A DNA stretch of 64,000 bases. Source: Novosphingobium malaysiense. GTDB lineage: Bacteria > Pseudomonadota > Alphaproteobacteria > Sphingomonadales > Sphingomonadaceae. A program made the position numbers and the translations under genes. Of this stretch, positions 7,729 to 17,805 are shown in pieces. The DNA is taken from positions 516,501 to 580,500 of the forward strand of contig NZ_JTDI01000002.1 of the NCBI RefSeq assembly GCF_000802225.1. The letters run 5' to 3'. How positions within the stretch are numbered: position 1 is the stretch's first letter; every line of letters starts with the position of its first letter. Under the pieces are notes generated by a model that ran no database searches, was not told the DNA's origin, and saw only the letters and a program-made list of their open reading frames with translations.

Positions 7729-9561
7729 TTACGCGGCTTCCTTCTTGCGGTTGGCCTTCTTGCGCTCGTGCGGATCGAGGATCGCCTTGCGCAGACGGAT
7801 CGACTGCGGGGTCACTTCGACCATCTCGTCGTCGTCGATATAGGCGATGGCCTGTTCCAGCGTCATGATCTTCGGCGGGGTCAGGCGGATCGCGTCGTCC
7901 TTGCCGCTCGAGCGGAAGTTGGTGAGCTGCTTGGACTTCATCGGGTTGACCTCGAGGTCGTCCGGCTTGGCGTTCTCGCCGATGATCATGCCCTCGTAGA
8001 GCTTGTCCTGCGGCTTGACGAAGAGGATGCCGCGATCTTCCAGCGCGTTGAGGGCATAGGCCACCGCTTCACCGGCGGCGTTCGAGATCAGCACGCCGTT
8101 GATGCGGCCTTCGATCTGGCCCTTGTAGGGACCGTACTTCTCGAACAGGCGGTTCATGATGCCGGTACCGCGCGTGTCCGAGAGGAACTCGCCGTGGTAG
8201 CCGATGAGGCCGCGCGAAGGGGCGGAGAAGGTGATGCGGGTCTTGCCCTGGCCCGAGGGACGCATCTCGGTCAGCTCGGCCTTGCGGCGCTGCATCTTCT
8301 CGACGACGGTACCGGAGAATTCATCGTCCACGTCGATCACGACGGTTTCGTAGGGCTCGGTGCGGTTGCCGTCCTCGTCGGTCTGGAACAGCACGCGCGG
8401 GCGGCTGATGCCCAGTTCGAAGCCCTCGCGGCGCATCGTCTCGATCACCACGCCAAGCTGCAGTTCGCCGCGGCCGGCGACTTCGAAGCTGTCCTTGTCG
8501 GCGGATTCGGTCACACGGATGGCGACGTTGGTTTCGGCTTCGCGCATCAGCCGGTCGCGGATCAGGCGGCTCGTCACCTTGTCGCCTTCGCGGCCCGCGA
8601 GCGGGCTGTCGTTGACGGCAAAGCGCATGGCCAGCGTCGGCGGATCGATCGGCTGTGCGGCGATCGGGTCGGTTACCTCCGGCGCGGCGATGGTGTTGGC
8701 GACGGTGGCCTTTTCCATGCCAGCAATGGCGATGATGTCACCGGCGCGGGCTTCCTCCACCGGCACGCGGTCGAGGCCGCGGAAGGTGAGCAGCTTGGAA
8801 GCGCGGCCGGTCTCGACGACCTTGCCGTCGCGGTCGAGCGCGCGGATCGGGTCGTTGACCTTGATCGTGCCCGACTGGACGCGGCCGGTCAGCACGCGGC
8901 CCATGAAGTTGTCGCGGTCGAGCAGGGTGGCGAGGAACGAGAACGGCGCTTCGACTTCCAGTGCCGGGGCCGGCACGTGGTCGACGATGAGCTGGAACAG
9001 CGGCTCAAGCGATCCATCGCGCGCGTCGATGTCCTCGCTGGCATAGCCGTTGCGGCCAGAGGCGTAGAGCGTCGGGAAATCGAGCTGCTCGTCATTGGCG
9101 TCGAGGCCCACGAAGAGGTCGAACACTTCGTCGAGCACTTCGTTGGCGCGGCCGTCGGGACGGTCGATCTTGTTGACGACGACGATCGGCTTGAGGCCGA
9201 GGCCGAGCGCCTTGCCGGTGACGAACTTCGTCTGCGGCATCGCGCCCTCGGCGCTGTCCACCAGCAGGATCACGCCGTCGACCATCGAGAGGATGCGCTC
9301 CACTTCGGCGCCGAAGTCGGCGTGGCCGGGGGTGTCGACGATGTTGATGCGATAGCCGTTCCATTCGATCGAGGTCGGCTTCGCCAGGATGGTGATCCCG
9401 CGTTCCTTTTCAAGGTCGTTGGAATCCATCGCGCGCTCGTCCACGCGCTGGTTGTCGCGGAACGTGCCGGACTGGCGGAAAAGCTGGTCGACGAGCGTGG
9501 TCTTGCCATGGTCGACGTGCGCAATGATCGCGATATTGCGCAAGGGAAGCGGGGCGGACAT
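7729..9561 (-). CDS. typA: Ribosome-associated GTPase TypA/BipA
   Basis: A 610-residue translational GTPase of normal length. G1 is AHVDHGKTT (14-22), followed by the effector region with ERGITI and the G3 motif DTPGHADF. The NKID motif of G4 is present. The EF-G-like domains III and V and the TypA-specific C-terminal domain follow, ending in a basic KKANRKKEA tail. TypA binds the ribosome and supports 50S assembly and growth under stress and cold. The ATG at 9561 gives the standard N-terminus. It converges on the outer-membrane protein gene. Confidence 0.97.
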   Translation of the reverse strand: MSAPLPLRNIAIIAHVDHGKTTLVDQLFRQSGTFRDNQRVDERAMDSNDLEKERGITILAKPTSIEWNGYRINIVDTPGHADFGAEVERILSMVDGVILLVDSAEGAMPQTKFVTGKALGLGLKPIVVVNKIDRPDGRANEVLDEVFDLFVGLDANDEQLDFPTLYASGRNGYASEDIDARDGSLEPLFQLIVDHVPAPALEVEAPFSFLATLLDRDNFMGRVLTGRVQSGTIKVNDPIRALDRDGKVVETGRASKLLTFRGLDRVPVEEARAGDIIAIAGMEKATVANTIAAPEVTDPIAAQPIDPPTLAMRFAVNDSPLAGREGDKVTSRLIRDRLMREAETNVAIRVTESADKDSFEVAGRGELQLGVVIETMRREGFELGISRPRVLFQTDEDGNRTEPYETVVIDVDDEFSGTVVEKMQRRKAELTEMRPSGQGKTRITFSAPSRGLIGYHGEFLSDTRGTGIMNRLFEKYGPYKGQIEGRINGVLISNAAGEAVAYALNALEDRGILFVKPQDKLYEGMIIGENAKPDDLEVNPMKSKQLTNFRSSGKDDAIRLTPPKIMTLEQAIAYIDDDEMVEVTPQSIRLRKAILDPHERKKANRKKEAA

Positions 9562-9831
9562 CGGACTACTTTCGAATAGGAGGTCAGGCGGCCTGCAGCT
9601 TTGCTGCGCCGCACAATCGCCGCGCCCTTAGCCGATCCGGATGATTCCGGCAAGCGCGCAGACGTATCGGCATGGTGTGGCGAAGCCGACACAGCATCAA
9701 CGTTTCTTTCTCATTATCCACGGGCAATGATTGTTCGGCCGAATGCAACTTTCTAAAGCAAGGGCCTCAAATCGGGCGAGCCTGGCGGGCCATCGACAGC
9801 CGCGGGCGGCCATGCAGGGAGAGAGGATGGG

Positions 9832-12501
9832 ATGACGGCTGTTTCCGCGGTCCGCTTTATCGAGCGCGCCAGGATGAAGGGGGCTTTTTCTGCCGGGGCG
9901 GCGTTATCGGTGCTGGCTATGGCGCCGGGGGCCATGGCACAGGAAGCCGCTGCGGGCGAAGGCTTTGCGGACGAGATCGTCGTCACTGCCACCAAGCGCG
10001 AACAGACTCTGCAGGACGTGCCCGTCGCCGTGACGGTGACCACCGCGGAAACGATCGAGCGGGCGCAGATCCGCGATCTGAAGGACTTGCAGTCGGTCGT
10101 GCCTTCGCTACGCGTGAACCAGCTGCAGTCGAGCGCGAATACCAACTTCTACATCCGCGGCTTCGGCAACGGCGCCAACAACGCCGGCATCGAACCTTCG
10201 GTGGGTCTGTTCATCGACGGCGTCTACCGTTCGCGCTCGGCCTCGATGATCGCGGACTTCCCGGACGTCGAGCGCATCGAAGTGCTGCGCGGACCGCAGT
10301 CGACGCTGTTCGGCAAGAACGCATCGGCCGGCGTCATCTCCATCGTGACCAAGAAGCCCGAGTTCCAGTTCGGCGGCAATGTCGAGGCGAGCTACGGCAA
10401 TTACGATGCCATGGTGCTGAAGGGCCGCGTGACCGCGCCGATCAGCGAAACGATTGCCGCCAGCCTTGCCGGCGGCCTCAACAGGCGCGATGGCATCGTC
10501 AGGGACCTCGCCACCGGTGAGCGCACCAACGAGCGCGACCGTTGGTTCGCCCGCGGGCAGCTGCTGTTCGACGATCACGACAATCTCGAGATCCGCCTGA
10601 TCGGCGATTACGGCAAGATCGACGAGAACTGCTGCGCGGTCGTCAACCTTCGCCAGGCGCTGCCGACGGCGGCGATATTCGCGCTGGGCGGGGCGGTGAC
10701 GCTGCCTGGCGAACAGTACGACAACATCACCTACAACAACTTCGAAAGCGCCAACGATATCGAGAACTGGGGGCTTTCCGGGCAGGTCGACTACGATCTC
10801 GGCGCAGCGCAGCTCACCTCGATCACCGCCTATCGGCGCACCAATTCGCTCACCAACCAGGATTCGGACTTCTCCAGCGCCGACCTGCTCGGCCGCAACT
10901 GGCAGGACCTGCGGATCAAGACTTTCACCCAGGAACTGCGCGCCAACTTCGACATCGGCGAACGGCTGCACGGCCTGCTGGGAGCCTACTACTTCAACGA
11001 GAAGATCGACCAGAACAACGAGGTGTTCTGGGGCGACGACGCCCGGCCCTATGCCGACCTGCTGGTCCAGGGGCTGTCGAATGGCGCACTGAGCATTCCG
11101 ATGCTGGAAACCACCTTCGGTGCTCTGGAAGGCGATCCGACCAAGTATACCGGCCAGTTCTTCCTGTCCGGCACCGGGCTCACCGAGTCCTATGCCCTCA
11201 AGAACGAGGCCTTTTCGCTGTTCGGCCAGCTCGATTTCGAAGTGGCACCGGGGCTGACAATCACCGGCGGCATCAACTACACGCACGACAAGAAGCGCTT
11301 CGCCACCGACACGACTTCGAACGACGTGTTCGCGGGCATCGATTTCGATAGTCCCGCCTACGCTGCGTTTCGACAGCAACTGCTGCTGGGCGGCGCTTTG
11401 CAGTCGGTCGGCATCGATCCGACGAATATGGCGCAGGTCACCGCGTTTGCGACCGACCCGGCGACGGCGCCGATCTACCAGCAGCTTGTCGGCTATGCGA
11501 CGGCCAATGCCAGCAACCCGGCAGCCAACCCGCTCAGCCCGCTGCGCGCGCTGCAGTACTTCCCGCCGTTCATGAACGTGCCCAACGCGGTCGAACCGGG
11601 CAAGGTGAGCGATGGCGACTTCAGCTACACTGCGCGCGTGGCCTGGGACGTTACGCCCACGCTTAACGTCTATGCCGCCGTTGCCACCGGCTACAAGGCC
11701 GCCTCGATCAACCTGTCGCGCGACAGCCGCCCGACCCCGGCCGATCTCGTCGAGTTGCGGGCGCAGGGACTGGCAGTGACCAACCTGACAGCGGGCAGCC
11801 GCTATGCCGATCCGGAAAATTCGACCGTCTACGAGGCCGGCCTCAAGGCCAACTGGGGGCTGGTCTCGGCGAACGTCGCGGTGTTCAAGCAGGTCATCAA
11901 GGGCTTCCAGTCGAACATCTTCACCGGCGCGGGTTTCTTCCTCGCCAATGCCGGCAAGCAGTCGGCCTTCGGCATCGAGTTCGAAGGGGCGGCCAAGCCG
12001 GTCGAGCCGCTGACACTGACGCTGGCGATGACATACCTCGACGCCAAGTACGATACGTTCCGGCTTTCCGCGTTCGGCGACCTTTCGGGCACGCGCCCCG
12101 CCGGCGCTTCTCCGCTGTCGGTAACCTTCGGTGCCGAGTTCGTTCAGCCGGTGGGCAACGATGGCGACCGGGTTATCCTGCGCGGCGATTACCACTACGA
12201 GATGCCGTTCAAGCTGGTCGAGGGGCTGCCCGGCCTCGTCGTGCGCGATGCTTCGGGCACCGTCACCGATGTGAGCGCAGCGCTGGCGGCGGCACGCGAA
12301 TTCAAGCAGGATATCAACGACGTCAACGCCTCGCTGACCTATGCCATGGCCAATGGCCTCGAACTGTCGATCTGGGGGCGCAACCTGCTCGACGACCGCA
12401 CGATCCTGCAGATCTTCGACAGCCCGGCGCAGCCCGGCTCGATCTCGGGCTATCCGAACCAGCCGCGCACCTATGGCGTGGCGGCGCGCTACCGTTTCTA
12501 G
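9832..12501 (+). CDS. TonB-dependent outer-membrane receptor
   Basis: An 889-residue TonB-dependent receptor. A signal peptide ends near AMAQ (about residue 36 from the ATG at 9832, or 22 from the ATG at 9874). The TonB-box region (DEIVVTATKRE) and the plug domain follow: DVPVAVTV, then YIRGFGNG, then VEVLRGPQ-type text (RIEVLRGPQSTLFGKNASAGVI). The rest is a 22-strand barrel that closes with GVAARYRF. Its substrate cannot be read from sequence; the sphingomonad relatives are usually linked to uptake of complex organic compounds or siderophores. A strong terminator follows, and 9734-9743 upstream is a TTCGGCCGAA palindrome. Confidence 0.95.
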   Translation: MTAVSAVRFIERARMKGAFSAGAALSVLAMAPGAMAQEAAAGEGFADEIVVTATKREQTLQDVPVAVTVTTAETIERAQIRDLKDLQSVVPSLRVNQLQSSANTNFYIRGFGNGANNAGIEPSVGLFIDGVYRSRSASMIADFPDVERIEVLRGPQSTLFGKNASAGVISIVTKKPEFQFGGNVEASYGNYDAMVLKGRVTAPISETIAASLAGGLNRRDGIVRDLATGERTNERDRWFARGQLLFDDHDNLEIRLIGDYGKIDENCCAVVNLRQALPTAAIFALGGAVTLPGEQYDNITYNNFESANDIENWGLSGQVDYDLGAAQLTSITAYRRTNSLTNQDSDFSSADLLGRNWQDLRIKTFTQELRANFDIGERLHGLLGAYYFNEKIDQNNEVFWGDDARPYADLLVQGLSNGALSIPMLETTFGALEGDPTKYTGQFFLSGTGLTESYALKNEAFSLFGQLDFEVAPGLTITGGINYTHDKKRFATDTTSNDVFAGIDFDSPAYAAFRQQLLLGGALQSVGIDPTNMAQVTAFATDPATAPIYQQLVGYATANASNPAANPLSPLRALQYFPPFMNVPNAVEPGKVSDGDFSYTARVAWDVTPTLNVYAAVATGYKAASINLSRDSRPTPADLVELRAQGLAVTNLTAGSRYADPENSTVYEAGLKANWGLVSANVAVFKQVIKGFQSNIFTGAGFFLANAGKQSAFGIEFEGAAKPVEPLTLTLAMTYLDAKYDTFRLSAFGDLSGTRPAGASPLSVTFGAEFVQPVGNDGDRVILRGDYHYEMPFKLVEGLPGLVVRDASGTVTDVSAALAAAREFKQDINDVNASLTYAMANGLELSIWGRNLLDDRTILQIFDSPAQPGSISGYPNQPRTYGVAARYRF

Positions 12502-12561
12502 AAACGGGGCGCGACGCGTCCCGGCCGGCACGGAGAAGCGGTCTGGGGCGCACACTGAAAC

Positions 12562-12598
12562 GGGGGCTCGCTGTTATATAACGGCGTGCCCCCTTTTT
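12562..12598 (+). terminator. Intrinsic terminator after the TonB receptor gene
   Basis: The stem GGGGGC/GCCCCC (12562-12567 and 12588-12593), extended inward by CGC/GCG and further pairs across one mismatch, is followed by five T (12594-12598). It lies about 60 bp after the receptor stop codon. Confidence 0.88.
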
Positions 12599-12656
12599 GT
12601 TGCCCGCCCCGGCCAATTGCCTATAGCTGTCGGCCTGCGCAGGTACGGGGGCAGTC

Positions 12657-13112
12657 ATGCTCGAACACATGATCACGCCTTTCTATCGTTATGCCGATTT
12701 CACCGGGCGTTCGCGGCGGCGCGAATTCTGGTCGTTCGCGCTGCTCCACCTCGTCATCACCTCCGTCCTCGTCAGCCTCGCCATATCCACCGGGTTTTCC
12801 TACCGGGTGCTGCTTCAGCGCGCCGAATTCGGCGGCAGCCTGGGGGTCGCGGCGATCGCTTTCTTCGGTATCCTCGCGATGTACGCACTCGCGGTGCTGG
12901 TCCCGACCGTGGCGGTGAACGTGCGCCGGTTGCATGACCGCGATCTCAGCGGGTGGTGGTGCCTCGGGTTCGTCGTGCTGGGCGCAGTGCCGTTGCTGGG
13001 CTGGATCGGCAACGTCGCCTATCTCGTGCTCATGGCGATGCCGGGTACGGAAGGCGCCAACCGGTACGGCAACGATCCCAGGGACCCGGAAGTGCCGGAG
13101 ATTTTCGTCTAG
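12657..13112 (+). CDS. DUF805 family membrane protein
   Basis: A 151-residue inner-membrane protein. The N-terminal signature FYRYADFTGRSRRREFW (about 9-25) and the later NVRRLHDRDLSGWW stretch (about 87-100) are hallmarks of DUF805. Three to four hydrophobic helices lie between and after them. It closes with the family-typical NRYGNDP. The family has no settled function; E. coli members are YhaH and YhaI. The ATG at 12657 follows a GGGGGC stretch. It is followed by another small membrane protein of the RDD family on the same strand, 115 bp away. Confidence 0.92.
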   Translation: MLEHMITPFYRYADFTGRSRRREFWSFALLHLVITSVLVSLAISTGFSYRVLLQRAEFGGSLGVAAIAFFGILAMYALAVLVPTVAVNVRRLHDRDLSGWWCLGFVVLGAVPLLGWIGNVAYLVLMAMPGTEGANRYGNDPRDPEVPEIFV

Positions 13113-13227
13113 ATCAGCGGTTTCGCGCTTGCCGTTGGACGCCGCACGCCTATCCTGCCCCGCACGAGCCCGGCCGTATAGCGGGCGAAAAGCGCATTCA
13201 CGCGCAAGGGGAACAAGGGGGAAGCCA

Positions 13228-13713
13228 ATGCAACCTTACGGTGGTTTCTGGTGGCGGGTACTCGCCTACTTCATCGATGCGATCATCCTCAACATCGCGA
13301 TCAGCGTGGTTTTCAGCATTCTCGGCCTCGGCATCGGGGCGAGCCTGACGATGATGGAAGCGGGGCAGGCAAGCAACGCCTATACCGGCGCGCTGATGAT
13401 GAGCAGCCTGCTCAGCCTCGTGGCCTCCTGGCTCTATTTCGCGCTGATGGAAAGTTCACCGATGCAGGCGACGGTGGGCAAGCTGGCCGTCGGCGTGATC
13501 GTGACCGACCTCAACGGCAACCGGATCAGCTTCGCCCGGGCGACGGGACGGTATTTCGCCAAGATCCTCTCGGGCCTGATCCTGTTCATCGGCTACATCA
13601 TGGTCGCCTTCACGGAGCGAAAGCAGGGGCTCCACGACATGCTCGCGGGAACCCTGGTCTGGAAGACGCGCGATCCGCGCTCGGTCGTCTCGCACGAGGA
13701 AGTCTTCCGGTAG
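13228..13713 (+). CDS. RDD family membrane protein
   Basis: A 161-residue membrane protein. The opening segment YGGFWWRVLAYFIDAII carries the Arg and Asp residues that name the RDD family. A second helix pair follows, and QATVGKLAVGV (about 77-87) and the C-terminal TERKQGLHDMLAGTLVW are typical. RDD proteins are small integral membrane proteins proposed to transport ions or solutes; a Na+/H+ antiport activity has been described for one member. The ATG at 13228 follows AAGGGGGAAG. Only seven bases separate its end from the convergent ABC permease. Confidence 0.92.
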   Translation: MQPYGGFWWRVLAYFIDAIILNIAISVVFSILGLGIGASLTMMEAGQASNAYTGALMMSSLLSLVASWLYFALMESSPMQATVGKLAVGVIVTDLNGNRISFARATGRYFAKILSGLILFIGYIMVAFTERKQGLHDMLAGTLVWKTRDPRSVVSHEEVFR

Positions 13714-13720
13714 GTCTTGC

Positions 13721-16246
13721 CTAGAGCTCCCTGAGCGCTCGGGCCGGTTTCGCCCGCAATAGCGGCAGCGAACCGCCGAGCGCGAAGGCGAGCACCAGCA
13801 CCAGGCCGGCGCCGAGGACCATCAGCACCCGTGGCCAATCGGGCAGCCAGTCGAACTCGAAGAGCTTGACGATCACTGCCCAGGCCATGGCGCTGCCGGC
13901 CGCTAGCGCGACGAGGGCGAGGACGAGCGCCAGCAGGCCGTATTCCGCGAGCTGGAGGGCGAGAAGCTGCCGGCGGCTCGCACCCAGCACCCGCAGGATC
14001 ACGTTGTCGTAGGTGCGGCTCGCCCGTGCCGCGGCTATGGCGCCGAGCAGGACGGCCAGGCCGGCGAGCACGGCCACGGAGGCCGCGGCAAGGATCGCCG
14101 TCGACATCTGGTCGAGGAGCGTCCGGGCATCGCGCAGCAGGGTTCCGGTTTCGATCACCGAACTGGAAGGAAAGGCGCGCGCCAGCCGGGGCAGGAGTTT
14201 CGCCGTAGGCGTGCCGGGCGGCACTTCGATGGTGGCGGCAAGGTGGTGCGGGGCATCGGCGAGGGCATTGGGTGAGAAGACGAGCACGAAATTGAAGCCC
14301 ATCGTGTCCCAGTCGATCCTGCGCAGCGCAGCGATCCTCGCCGTCCGCTCGACGCCCAGAACGCCGATCGTGATGTAGTCTCCGACCTCGAGGCCGACCG
14401 CGTCGGCGAATTTCTCGTCGAGCGAGACGAGCGGTTCGCCGCGGTAGAACTCGGGCCACCACTTGCCGTCGGTGACAGTGCTGCCCTCGGGTACGCCGAC
14501 GGAATAGGTCAGGCCCCGCTCGCCGCGCAGCGCCCAGGCGCCGTCGGGGAGATCGTCGCCCAGGCTGGCGACACGGGTCATGTGCCCCTTGGGCCCGTAG
14601 GCCAGGATCTTGCCGCGCAGGTTCGGCACGATCTTCGTCACCGCTCCGGGCAGGGTTCTTTCCACCGTGTCGCGGAAGGCGCCGGCCCCGTCCTGGGGGA
14701 CATCGAGCACGAAGAAGTCCGGAGCGCGGGCGGGCACCGTCTTGCGGATGTTGGCGTCGAGGCTGGTCTGGACGGCCGCGATCAGCACGAAGGCCGAGAG
14801 TCCGAATCCGAGCGCCGTCACCAGCGCCCCGGTCTGCGCGCCGGGACGGTGCAGGTTTGCCAGACCGGCGCGGAGCATCGGCCCCCGCGGTCGCGGCAGG
14901 CGCGCCGCGACCTTGCGGATCGCAAGCCCGATTAGGGCCAGCAGGGCGAGCATGGCCGCCGCACCGGCGAGAAAGCCGATGGTCAACATGGGCTGTGCCG
15001 CATTGACCAGGGCCAGCGCCGCGATTGCCGCAAGACCCAGACCTACCGGCACCACGAGCGCGCGGCGGTTCGCGTCGAGAGGCGACACGCGTGCGCGCAT
15101 CAGGGCCATGGCCGGGAAGCCGCGCGCGCGGATCAGTGGCGGTGCGGCAAAGACCAGGGCGACCAGCAAGCCATAGGCAGCGGCGGTGAGCAGCGCAGTG
15201 AGGGAGACGGTAAAGCCGGTGCTGACGGGCAGCAGCGTGCCCAGCGCATTCGCCAGCATCGGCGTGACCAGCACCCCTGCCAACAGACCGGCAAGGCTGC
15301 CCGCCAATGCGGCGGCGCCGATCTGCAGCAGGTAGATGCGCGCGATGTCGCCGCTGGTGGCGCCCAGCACCTTGAGGGTGGCGATCGAGTTGCGCCGGGC
15401 CTCGAGATACGAGGACACACCGCCACCGATGCCGATCCCGGCAATTATCAGCGCGGCGAGGCCGACGAGCACGAGAAACTCGCCCATCCGGCGCACGAAA
15501 CGCTCGGTCGAGGGAGCGGCATTCTCGCGCGTGCGGACCTGAAAGCCGGCGTCGGGAAATTTCGCCTCGAGCGCGTCGGCCAGAGTGTCGGGATTGCGGG
15601 CAGGATCGGCCAGCTTCACGCGCACGGCGCTGCGATACATGGCGCCCGGTGCCGTCAGGCCGGCGCGGGCGGGCAGGTCGAGCGGGACGATGGCGACATC
15701 GCCCAGTGCGAACCCTTCGCTGAGCTGTTCGGGATCGGCCGTGAGGATACCGCCGGCCGTTACCTTCTGGCCGCCGATCCTGAGCGTGTCGCCGACCGTT
15801 ATGCCCAGCCTGGCGGCCGTGCCCTTTGCGATCCACGCCGTGCCTTCGGGCGGGGCACCGACCGTGCGGCCATCGGTGAGTTGCAGCCGGCCATAGAGCG
15901 GCCAGTCGCTTGCGACGGCCTTCAGCGCCACGGGGGCCGTGAGATCGCCCTTGCTGGCGATCGCCTGCATCCGCAAGCCCGGAGAGACTTCCCCCAGCGG
16001 TTTCAGCGCTGCCATTTCCGCATCGGTAAGCCCGCGTTGCCAAACGCGCAGTTCGATGTCGCCGCCCAGGATCTGGCGGCCGCGAACCGCCAGTTCGCGC
16101 TCGATCGATCCGGTCAGCGTGCCGATGGCCGCAATCGCGCCGACGCCGAGGAACAGGCACACGAGCAGCAGCCGCAAGCCCCGGAACCGGGCCGAGAGAT
16201 CGCGCCGGGCGATGGTCCAGGCGGTGCGCCAGGAGAGCGAGCTCAA
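13721..16246 (-). CDS. ABC transporter permease, YbbP/FtsX-like
   Basis: An 841-residue permease with an N-terminal helix (about 24-44), a large periplasmic domain, a cluster of helices in the middle (about 260-440), a second periplasmic domain, and three C-terminal helices (about 710-830). This is the duplicated FtsX arrangement of the YbbP group, which pairs with a LolD/YbbA ATPase. The start is TTG at 16246, placed after GGGAAAG. The ATPase gene lies 27 bp upstream on the same strand. The pair sits back to back with a TesA-like esterase, the same three-gene neighbourhood as ybbP-ybbA-tesA in E. coli. Confidence 0.93.
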   Translation of the reverse strand: MSSLSWRTAWTIARRDLSARFRGLRLLLVCLFLGVGAIAAIGTLTGSIERELAVRGRQILGGDIELRVWQRGLTDAEMAALKPLGEVSPGLRMQAIASKGDLTAPVALKAVASDWPLYGRLQLTDGRTVGAPPEGTAWIAKGTAARLGITVGDTLRIGGQKVTAGGILTADPEQLSEGFALGDVAIVPLDLPARAGLTAPGAMYRSAVRVKLADPARNPDTLADALEAKFPDAGFQVRTRENAAPSTERFVRRMGEFLVLVGLAALIIAGIGIGGGVSSYLEARRNSIATLKVLGATSGDIARIYLLQIGAAALAGSLAGLLAGVLVTPMLANALGTLLPVSTGFTVSLTALLTAAAYGLLVALVFAAPPLIRARGFPAMALMRARVSPLDANRRALVVPVGLGLAAIAALALVNAAQPMLTIGFLAGAAAMLALLALIGLAIRKVAARLPRPRGPMLRAGLANLHRPGAQTGALVTALGFGLSAFVLIAAVQTSLDANIRKTVPARAPDFFVLDVPQDGAGAFRDTVERTLPGAVTKIVPNLRGKILAYGPKGHMTRVASLGDDLPDGAWALRGERGLTYSVGVPEGSTVTDGKWWPEFYRGEPLVSLDEKFADAVGLEVGDYITIGVLGVERTARIAALRRIDWDTMGFNFVLVFSPNALADAPHHLAATIEVPPGTPTAKLLPRLARAFPSSSVIETGTLLRDARTLLDQMSTAILAAASVAVLAGLAVLLGAIAAARASRTYDNVILRVLGASRRQLLALQLAEYGLLALVLALVALAAGSAMAWAVIVKLFEFDWLPDWPRVLMVLGAGLVLVLAFALGGSLPLLRAKPARALREL

Positions 16247-16273
16247 GGCAACTTTCCCTTGGCGGGGTGCACG

Positions 16274-16984
16274 CTACGCAAGGCTGTCGCTCGCAATCTT
16301 GCCGTCGGCCAGCGTCACCACCCTTTCGCAGTGGCGGGCGAGCCCTTCGTCGTGGGTGATGATCAGCAGCGTCGCGCCGGCTTCGGCCCGGCGGGCGAAC
16401 AGCAGGTCGATGATCGATGCGCCGGTGGCGGCATCGAGGTTCCCCGTCGGTTCATCGGCAAAGACGAGGGAAGGGCGCGGCGCAAGGGCGCGGGCGATGG
16501 CGACGCGCTGCTGCTCGCCGCCCGAAAGCTGCGCGGGATAATGCGAAAGGCGATGGCCCAGGCCGACGGCGGCCAATTCGGCCTCGGCACGCTCGTGTGC
16601 TTCGCGCATGCCGGCCAGTTCCAGCGGCGTCGCCACGTTTTCGATAGCGGTCATCGTGGGCAGCAGGTGAAAAGCCTGCAGCACCACGCCGATCCGGCCG
16701 CGGCGGGCGCGAGCAAGCGCATCCTCGTCCATGCCGGCAAAGTCCTCGCCCGCGACCGACAGGGAGCCCGAGCTTGCGCGCTCGAGGCCGGAGAGAACGG
16801 ACATCAGCGAACTCTTGCCGGAGCCCGAAGGCCCCAGCAGCGCCAGCGTCTGGCCCTGCGGCACGGAAAGGTCGATGCCCTTGAGGATTTCGACCGCGCT
16901 GCCGCCGCTGCCCAGGGTCAGGCGCAGGTCGCGAGCTATGACGGCATGTTCGGGGGACTGGGAAGGACTTGTCACGCACCCCAT
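16274..16984 (-). CDS. ABC transporter ATP-binding protein, YbbA/LolD-like
   Basis: A 236-residue ATPase. Walker A is GPSGSGKSS (51-59), the signature is LSGGEQQR, Walker B is LVFADEPTGNLD, and the switch His lies in LLIITHDEGLA. The ADEPTGNLD form is typical of the LolD/MacB/YbbA group that powers extrusion or lipoprotein release rather than import. The start is either ATG at 16984 or GTG at 16975; neither has a strong ribosome site. It precedes the permease gene by 27 bp and diverges from the esterase gene. Confidence 0.94.
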   Translation of the reverse strand: MGCVTSPSQSPEHAVIARDLRLTLGSGGSAVEILKGIDLSVPQGQTLALLGPSGSGKSSLMSVLSGLERASSGSLSVAGEDFAGMDEDALARARRGRIGVVLQAFHLLPTMTAIENVATPLELAGMREAHERAEAELAAVGLGHRLSHYPAQLSGGEQQRVAIARALAPRPSLVFADEPTGNLDAATGASIIDLLFARRAEAGATLLIITHDEGLARHCERVVTLADGKIASDSLA

Positions 16985-17034
16985 ATGGGATAGCAACAAG
17001 TCATCCGACAAGCGCTTCTTCCCCGGAGTCTCCT

Positions 17035-17805
17035 TTGCGCCTCTTCCGTCTGGTCCTGCTGGCCGTTCCCCTGTTCCTCCTTTCCGCTTGCGAAAAGGCG
17101 GAGCCGCCCGCCCCCGAACCGAGCATGAGCGAGACGCAAAGCGTGCTGGAAGCACCCCCGGCCATTCCGGTGATGGGCCCGGAACGGCCGATCCTCGCGT
17201 TCGGCGATTCGCTGCTGGCGGGCTATGGGCTGCAGGATGGAGAAAGCTATCCGGCGCGGCTGGAACAGGCGCTTCGGGCCCGCGGCATCAATGCGCGCAT
17301 TGCCAATGCCGGGGTGTCCGGCGATACCACTGCGGCAGGGCTCGACCGGTTGGACTTCACGCTGACCAGTCAACCGGAGAAGCCCGAGCTCGCCATCGTC
17401 AGTCTTGGCGGCAACGACATGCTGCGCGGCCTTCCGCCCGAGCAGACCCGCAACAACCTCGATGCGATCCTCAAGCGCCTGACCGACCGGAACATCAAGG
17501 TCGTGCTGCTGGGCATGATGGCGGCGCCCAACCTCGGCAAGGACTATGCTGCGCGGTTCAACCCGATCTATCCGCAACTGGCCGAGAAATACGGCGCGAC
17601 GCTGATCCCCTTCTTCCTGCAACCGGTGATCGACAAGCCCGATCTGATGCAGGAGGATCACGTGCATCCCACGGCGATCGGCATCGATGCGATCGTGGCG
17701 GCAACGGCGGACGATGTCGCCGAGGCGTTGCCCAAGGAGGAGGATACCCCCGCCGCGACCGACGCGCCTACCGAGGCTGCAGCCGGCGAACCGACCCGGC
17801 CGTAA
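17035..17805 (+). CDS. tesA: Arylesterase/lysophospholipase TesA-like lipoprotein
   Basis: A 256-residue SGNH hydrolase. The GDSL block sits at 57-60 with nucleophile Ser59; the Gly block is ANAGVSGDTT, the Asn block is GGND, and the catalytic Asp-His pair lies in EDHVHPT. These match TesA (thioesterase I). I chose TTG at 17035, seven bases after a GGAG site, because the result is a short lipoprotein signal ending in LLSAC; so the enzyme is probably membrane-anchored in the periplasm. A Pro/Glu/Ala-rich linker separates the lipid site from the domain, and the C-terminal tail is also acidic and Ala/Thr-rich. Its 3' end overlaps recF by 38 bp, tail to tail. Confidence 0.92.
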   Translation: MRLFRLVLLAVPLFLLSACEKAEPPAPEPSMSETQSVLEAPPAIPVMGPERPILAFGDSLLAGYGLQDGESYPARLEQALRARGINARIANAGVSGDTTAAGLDRLDFTLTSQPEKPELAIVSLGGNDMLRGLPPEQTRNNLDAILKRLTDRNIKVVLLGMMAAPNLGKDYAARFNPIYPQLAEKYGATLIPFFLQPVIDKPDLMQEDHVHPTAIGIDAIVAATADDVAEALPKEEDTPAATDAPTEAAAGEPTRP